From: Calothrix sp. FI2-JRJ7
GTDB lineage: Bacteria; Cyanobacteriota; Cyanobacteriia; Cyanobacteriales; Nostocaceae
Length of the DNA stretch: 64,000 bases
Direction of reading: 5' to 3'
Assembly: GCA_019359675.1 (NCBI GenBank)
Contig: JAHHGX010000091.1
Span: 1 to 64,000, forward strand
Part shown: piece by piece, positions 61,639 to 64,000 of the stretch
Numbering within the stretch: the first letter of the stretch is position 1
Layout: every line of letters begins with the position of its first letter
Made by a program: the position numbers and the translations under genes
Notes under the pieces: model-generated
The model's input: the letters and a program-made list of their open reading frames with translations, nothing else
Databases searched by the model: none
What the model was told of the DNA's origin: nothing

Positions 61639-61834
61639 AGAAGCAAAAGCGCTGGCAAGGCAAGCTAAAGAGCTAAGTCAGCAAGCAGTTAATTTAAATC
61701 AACAAGGAAAATACGTAGAAGGTCATCGCTTAATGCAGCAAGCGGTGGAAGCTGGAAAAAAAGCTAGCCAGTTGATTAATCAACCCAAAATTGAAAAAAC
61801 TTTAGCTGAGTTTGAGCAAATGGATCAAAGCTAG
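61631..61834 (+). CDS. Small helical protein, 67 aa, coupled to the preceding gene
   Basis: The preferred start is ATG 61631, seven bases after GGAG and overlapping the previous stop; ATG 61625 is too close to that site. The sequence MIEEAKALARQAKELSQQAV, then NLNQQGKYVEGHRLMQQAVE and AGKKASQLINQ has TPR-like helix spacing and is rich in alanine, glutamine and lysine. No function is known to me. With the preceding gene it forms a two-gene unit. Confidence 0.55.
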   Translation: MIEEAKALARQAKELSQQAVNLNQQGKYVEGHRLMQQAVEAGKKASQLINQPKIEKTLAEFEQMDQS

Positions 61835-61977
61835 AAACAATACAGTAAGCAGTGTCCAAGACACAATTATGAAATTAAGGAATTTGTGCAGCACCTTGCT
61901 GCATAAATTATTCATCTGATAGCTACAGGCGCCTAATTCCGGGAACTACGCCGATTTTAAATTTCTCTTACTCTTAT

Positions 61978-62052
61978 AGAGGCGCCCTCCGCTATTTGGC
62001 AGTAAGAAAACACCAACAACAAGAACGCCAAATTTCCCATAACATAAACCCT
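61978..62052 (-). pseudogene. Duplicated scrap of the DUF4386 gene C-terminus
   Basis: The bases GGCGCCCTCC followed by GCAGTAAGAAAACACCAACA match 59114-59170 closely and encode the same C-terminal residues, in part in a shifted frame (GVFLLPNSGGR versus GVFLLLKNGGR). It is adjacent to a CGCCGATTTTAAAT repeat (about 61948-61970) shared with 14643. No other part of the gene is present here. Confidence 0.7.
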
Positions 62053-62190
62053 CTTCTCTGTCTACAGACGCGATTATTAAGAGCGGGACACTACGTGAAC
62101 GCGTCTCTACGTGCCTAATAAGGTAAAAATATTTACTATCAAAATTAATGACATGAAGCACAAGTTCATCACCCGCTACCGGCAGATTGT

Positions 62191-62529
62191 TTAACCTAAA
62201 ATAGTTTTTAATAAGTTTTGTAAAGCCTGATAGTCAGGTTCTTCAAGCCGCCCTAACTTTTTTATCACAAGTTTTACATCAAGAGTTGTTAGAACTGGTT
62301 TGATAATTGAAGGCTTAATTAAACCAGCATATTTCCAATTAGTAATTGTCATTTCTCCAAAAGAACTTACTGGATTTGCTTGACTACTAACACCAATTAG
62401 TATCAAATCTAAGCGCTGAAGATGATAATCAGCAGAACTAACAACAATAGCTGGGCGCTTTTTCGTAGTAGTCTGGTCGGTAAAAGGGAAAGGCACTAAA
62501 ACAACATCACCAAATTCATAATTTGTCAT
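62191..62529 (-). CDS. MazF/PemK family toxin (endoribonuclease)
   Basis: From ATG 62529 the protein is 112 aa, MTNYEFGDVVLVPFPFTDQT, then KKRPAIVVSSADYHLQRLDL and PSIIKPVLTTLDVKLVIKKL. The GDVVLVPFPFTD and K-RPA(I/V)VVS segments are the MazF/PemK signatures; these enzymes cut mRNA at short motifs when freed from their antitoxin. The start lies inside the end of the antitoxin gene (14-base overlap), which supports coupling; an in-frame ATG at 62541 is less likely. The catalytic loop looks intact. Confidence 0.9.
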   Translation of the reverse strand: MTNYEFGDVVLVPFPFTDQTTTKKRPAIVVSSADYHLQRLDLILIGVSSQANPVSSFGEMTITNWKYAGLIKPSIIKPVLTTLDVKLVIKKLGRLEEPDYQALQNLLKTILG

Positions 62530-62734
62530 ATTCTGCATCATCAGGATTATCCCAGATTTTTTGGAAGGCTGCCTCGGAAAGCTTTGAGAAAGCTTTAGTT
62601 ATGTCACGGTCTGCATTTTCTGTATTTTCTATATAAAGAGAGTCAATAAACTCTTCAACCTCCAACATCTGTTCAGGGAACAATCGACGAAGTTTTTCAA
62701 TTACTCTTTGTTCAATTGCACTATTAGCTTGCAT
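62516..62734 (-). CDS. Antitoxin partner of the MazF-type toxin
   Basis: This 72-aa protein reads MQANSAIEQRVIEKLRRLFP, then EQMLEVEEFIDSLYIEN and ends AAFQKIWDNPDDAEYDKL. The N-terminal part resembles DUF2281-type antitoxins (LxEVEEFIDxL), and the acidic C-terminal end would wrap the toxin. It is upstream of and overlaps the toxin gene, the usual order. A second, inactive copy of the gene lies at 60492-60707, and the AGGAGAATTTTAAG-type leader is shared by both copies (62741-62750 and 60713-60724), showing a segmental duplication. Confidence 0.85.
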   Translation of the reverse strand: MQANSAIEQRVIEKLRRLFPEQMLEVEEFIDSLYIENTENADRDITKAFSKLSEAAFQKIWDNPDDAEYDKL

Positions 62735-62932
62735 TCTTAAAATTCTCCTTTCAAAAACACACTGTCATTGTACTCTCATAAGCGCGCGGATTCAATATTT
62801 AAGTAGTTGCATTGATCTGAAAATGGGTATTTTTGTCTTTTTATTAACAAAAACGTTGTTAAGTGTACTGAGATGGCGAATGTTAACTAACGACTTTACG
62901 CTAAGATTAAGCAAAGCTGTTACACAAATGCC

Positions 62933-63508
62933 ATGACTGCCATTACCATCAACTTTAATAATGTAGTCAAGCTTACCGACGACCAATTTTATCAATTGTG
63001 TCAGGATAATCCTGAACTCAAATTTGAACGTAATCAATGGGGACAACTGATAGTAATGCCACCAACAGGAGGAGAAACAGGGAAACGCAATGCCAAACTT
63101 ACCGCGCGGTTTGTACTGTGGAACGAACAAACCGAACTGGGAGAAGTATTTGACTCTTCAACTTGTTTTAAACTACCCAATGGTCCCGACCGTTCCCCCG
63201 ATGTATCATGGATACAAATAGACAGATGGAATGCACTTACATCTAGAGAACGAGAAAAATTTCCCCCTATTGCTCCTGACTTTGTGTTGGAGTTAATGTC
63301 TCCATCTGATAGTTTGAGTGAAACTCAAGCTAAAACGCGCGAATATATGTCAGCAAGAGTTAGATTAAGTTGGTTGATAGATAGAAAAAATCGTCGTGTA
63401 GAAATTTATCGCTTGGGGCAAGATGTAGAAATATTAGATTCTCCTGCAACATTATCAGGAGAAGATGTACTACCTGGTTTTGTTTTAGATATGAGGTTAG
63501 TGTGGTAG
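62933..63508 (+). CDS. Uma2 family (DUF820) putative endonuclease, intact
   Basis: This 191-aa protein has all family motifs in order: LTDDQFYQLCQDNPELKFER, VMPPTGGETGKRNAKLTARF, the PD aspartate in PDRSPDVSWIQID, the E-x-x-S strand in PDFVLELMSPSDSLSETQAK and the helical segment YMSARVRLSWLIDRKNRRVE. It therefore serves as an in-window reference for the internally deleted copy at 42221-42616. Members of this expanded cyanobacterial family are predicted PD-(D/E)XK nucleases without proven roles. No neighbour suggests a system. Confidence 0.9.
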   Translation: MTAITINFNNVVKLTDDQFYQLCQDNPELKFERNQWGQLIVMPPTGGETGKRNAKLTARFVLWNEQTELGEVFDSSTCFKLPNGPDRSPDVSWIQIDRWNALTSREREKFPPIAPDFVLELMSPSDSLSETQAKTREYMSARVRLSWLIDRKNRRVEIYRLGQDVEILDSPATLSGEDVLPGFVLDMRLVW

Positions 63509-63608
63509 TGGTAGTAGGGTACATTAGAATTTGGCTACAGAGACAACGCACGTGTATTTTGAAAACTAATGTTAGTACTGTTTGTTTAATGAAAACAGCC
63601 CAATTATA

Positions 63609-63722
63609 ATCCCCCCTAACCCCCCTTGATAAGGGGGGAACAAGAGGGGTTCGCGCTCTTTTTTTAAAACACTATAATAAGCCAATTCTTAGCCCCCCCT
63701 TATTAAGGGGGGGTTGGGGGGG
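63609..63722. repeat. Two C6/G6 palindromic repeats
   Basis: CCCCCCTAA-CCCCCCTTGATAA-GGGGGG (63609-63640) and CCCCCCC-TTATTAA-GGGGGGG-TT-GGGGGGG (63693-63722). Both strands offer multiple G-tracts. They lie between two convergent genes, and the right copy ends just before the stop codon of the last gene. Confidence 0.85.
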
Positions 63723-63723
63723 A

Positions 63724-64000
63724 TCAAGAAGCGCGCGTATACCTATGTTTCACACCTACAGGAAAGTATTCGGCATCACCATGTAATTTTAATGTAATTT
63801 GCGGCGCCTGATATTCGGCTGGTACATAGTTTGCAAATTCGCTGTTGAGGCGCCTTAGTTGTGTCAATATAGATGTTGTTATTGCTTGTTTTTTATCAAC
63901 GCTTGCTTCGATATTTGGCGCCAGTTCTACGGTAACTGTTAAATGTCTATTTTTGTCACTATCTTCAATTACTTGTAAAACAAATTTGCCTGTTACCCAT
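63724..64000 (-). CDS. C-terminus of an adenylate-forming enzyme (phenylacetate-CoA ligase / F390 synthetase-like), partial
   Basis: The frame enters from the right edge and ends at TGA 63724-63726. The 91 visible residues include VTGKFVLQVIEDSDKNRHLT, VTVELAPNIEASVDKK, LRRLNSEFANYVPAEYQAPQ and DAEYFPVGVKHRYTRAS. The tail of the form FxxYVPxExQxPxVxL-x-x-x-GDxEYFPVGVKHRYTR is one I associate with cyanobacterial CoA ligase/F390 synthetase-like proteins. The ATP-binding motifs would lie outside the window, so the assignment is tentative. Two GGCGCC sites fall inside the fragment. Confidence 0.5.
   Translation of the reverse strand, partial: WVTGKFVLQVIEDSDKNRHLTVTVELAPNIEASVDKKQAITTSILTQLRRLNSEFANYVPAEYQAPQITLKLHGDAEYFPVGVKHRYTRAS

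Noticed and set aside
1-64000. tRNA or rRNA genes
   Set aside because: No T-loop GGTTCGAnTCC-type sequence with matching acceptor arms and no rRNA-like stretch was found on either strand.

Overview
The window reads as a chromosome segment of a filamentous, probably heterocyst-type (Nostocales) cyanobacterium. The pointers are a cyanobacterial minCDE cluster, a small photosystem I subunit gene (psaJ-like), a crtH carotenoid isomerase, a CyaB1-type adenylate cyclase, a giant Ser/Thr-kinase/histidine-kinase hybrid, a manganese catalase, several Uma2 (DUF820) genes, and many short palindromic repeats of the kinds usual in such genomes. The DNA is AT-rich. The palindrome GGCGCC occurs about 107 times by hand count, HIP1 (GCGATCGC) was not seen, and GATC is very rare (about 17 seen).

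Layout. 0-0.9 kb: debris (transposase tail, a small gene coupled to a retropepsin-like gene with an in-frame TGA). 1.5-6.7 kb: a membrane protein, a DUF1537 kinase, an 87-bp tandem repeat, minC-minD-minE, and a convergent orphan psaJ-like gene that is short enough to be missed. 7-9 kb: CheR/PAS methyltransferase and rubrerythrin. 9-22.5 kb: a signalling block on the minus strand (1780-aa kinase hybrid, 1133-aa hybrid histidine kinase, methyltransferase, YnfA-like protein, secreted protein, GAF-GAF-PAS adenylate cyclase). 23-29 kb: HlyD-type adaptor, a PD-(D/E)XK-like/TPR fusion, a broken antitoxin, a macro-domain protein, purT. 29-38.6 kb: crtH, a candidate sRNA with its own promoter and terminator, upp, YggT, an OpuC-like transporter operon carrying an inserted response regulator, a Nif11-like peptide, kptA, and an acyltransferase-like membrane protein. 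38.7-41.8 kb: GH10-like secreted glycosidase and Mn-catalase.

41.8-64 kb is accessory and partly decaying: an internally deleted Uma2, the wreck of a PLD-helicase/Eco57I-type methylase locus fused to an AlbA_2 domain, a GDSL autotransporter, a retropepsin, a CHAT/TPR protein with a palindromic repeat inside its reading frame, a TPS haemagglutinin broken by a MITE, small antitoxin-like operons (one frameshifted at an A9 run), a HerA-like ATPase, GST, a fasciclin protein, an AraC-like sensor lacking its HTH, a truncated DUF4386 gene with a duplicate scrap, a ribbon-helix-helix gene with palindromic operators, a MazF pair plus a dead copy of its antitoxin, two further Uma2 genes, and the C-terminus of an adenylate-forming enzyme.

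No tRNA, rRNA, CRISPR array or complete insertion sequence was recognised. The strongest unexplained signals are the GGCGCC/GATC bias, the candidate sRNA at 30794-30865, the orphan psaJ-like gene, the wrecked restriction-like locus, the nuclease-TPR fusion, and palindromic repeats that have become coding or gene-breaking.
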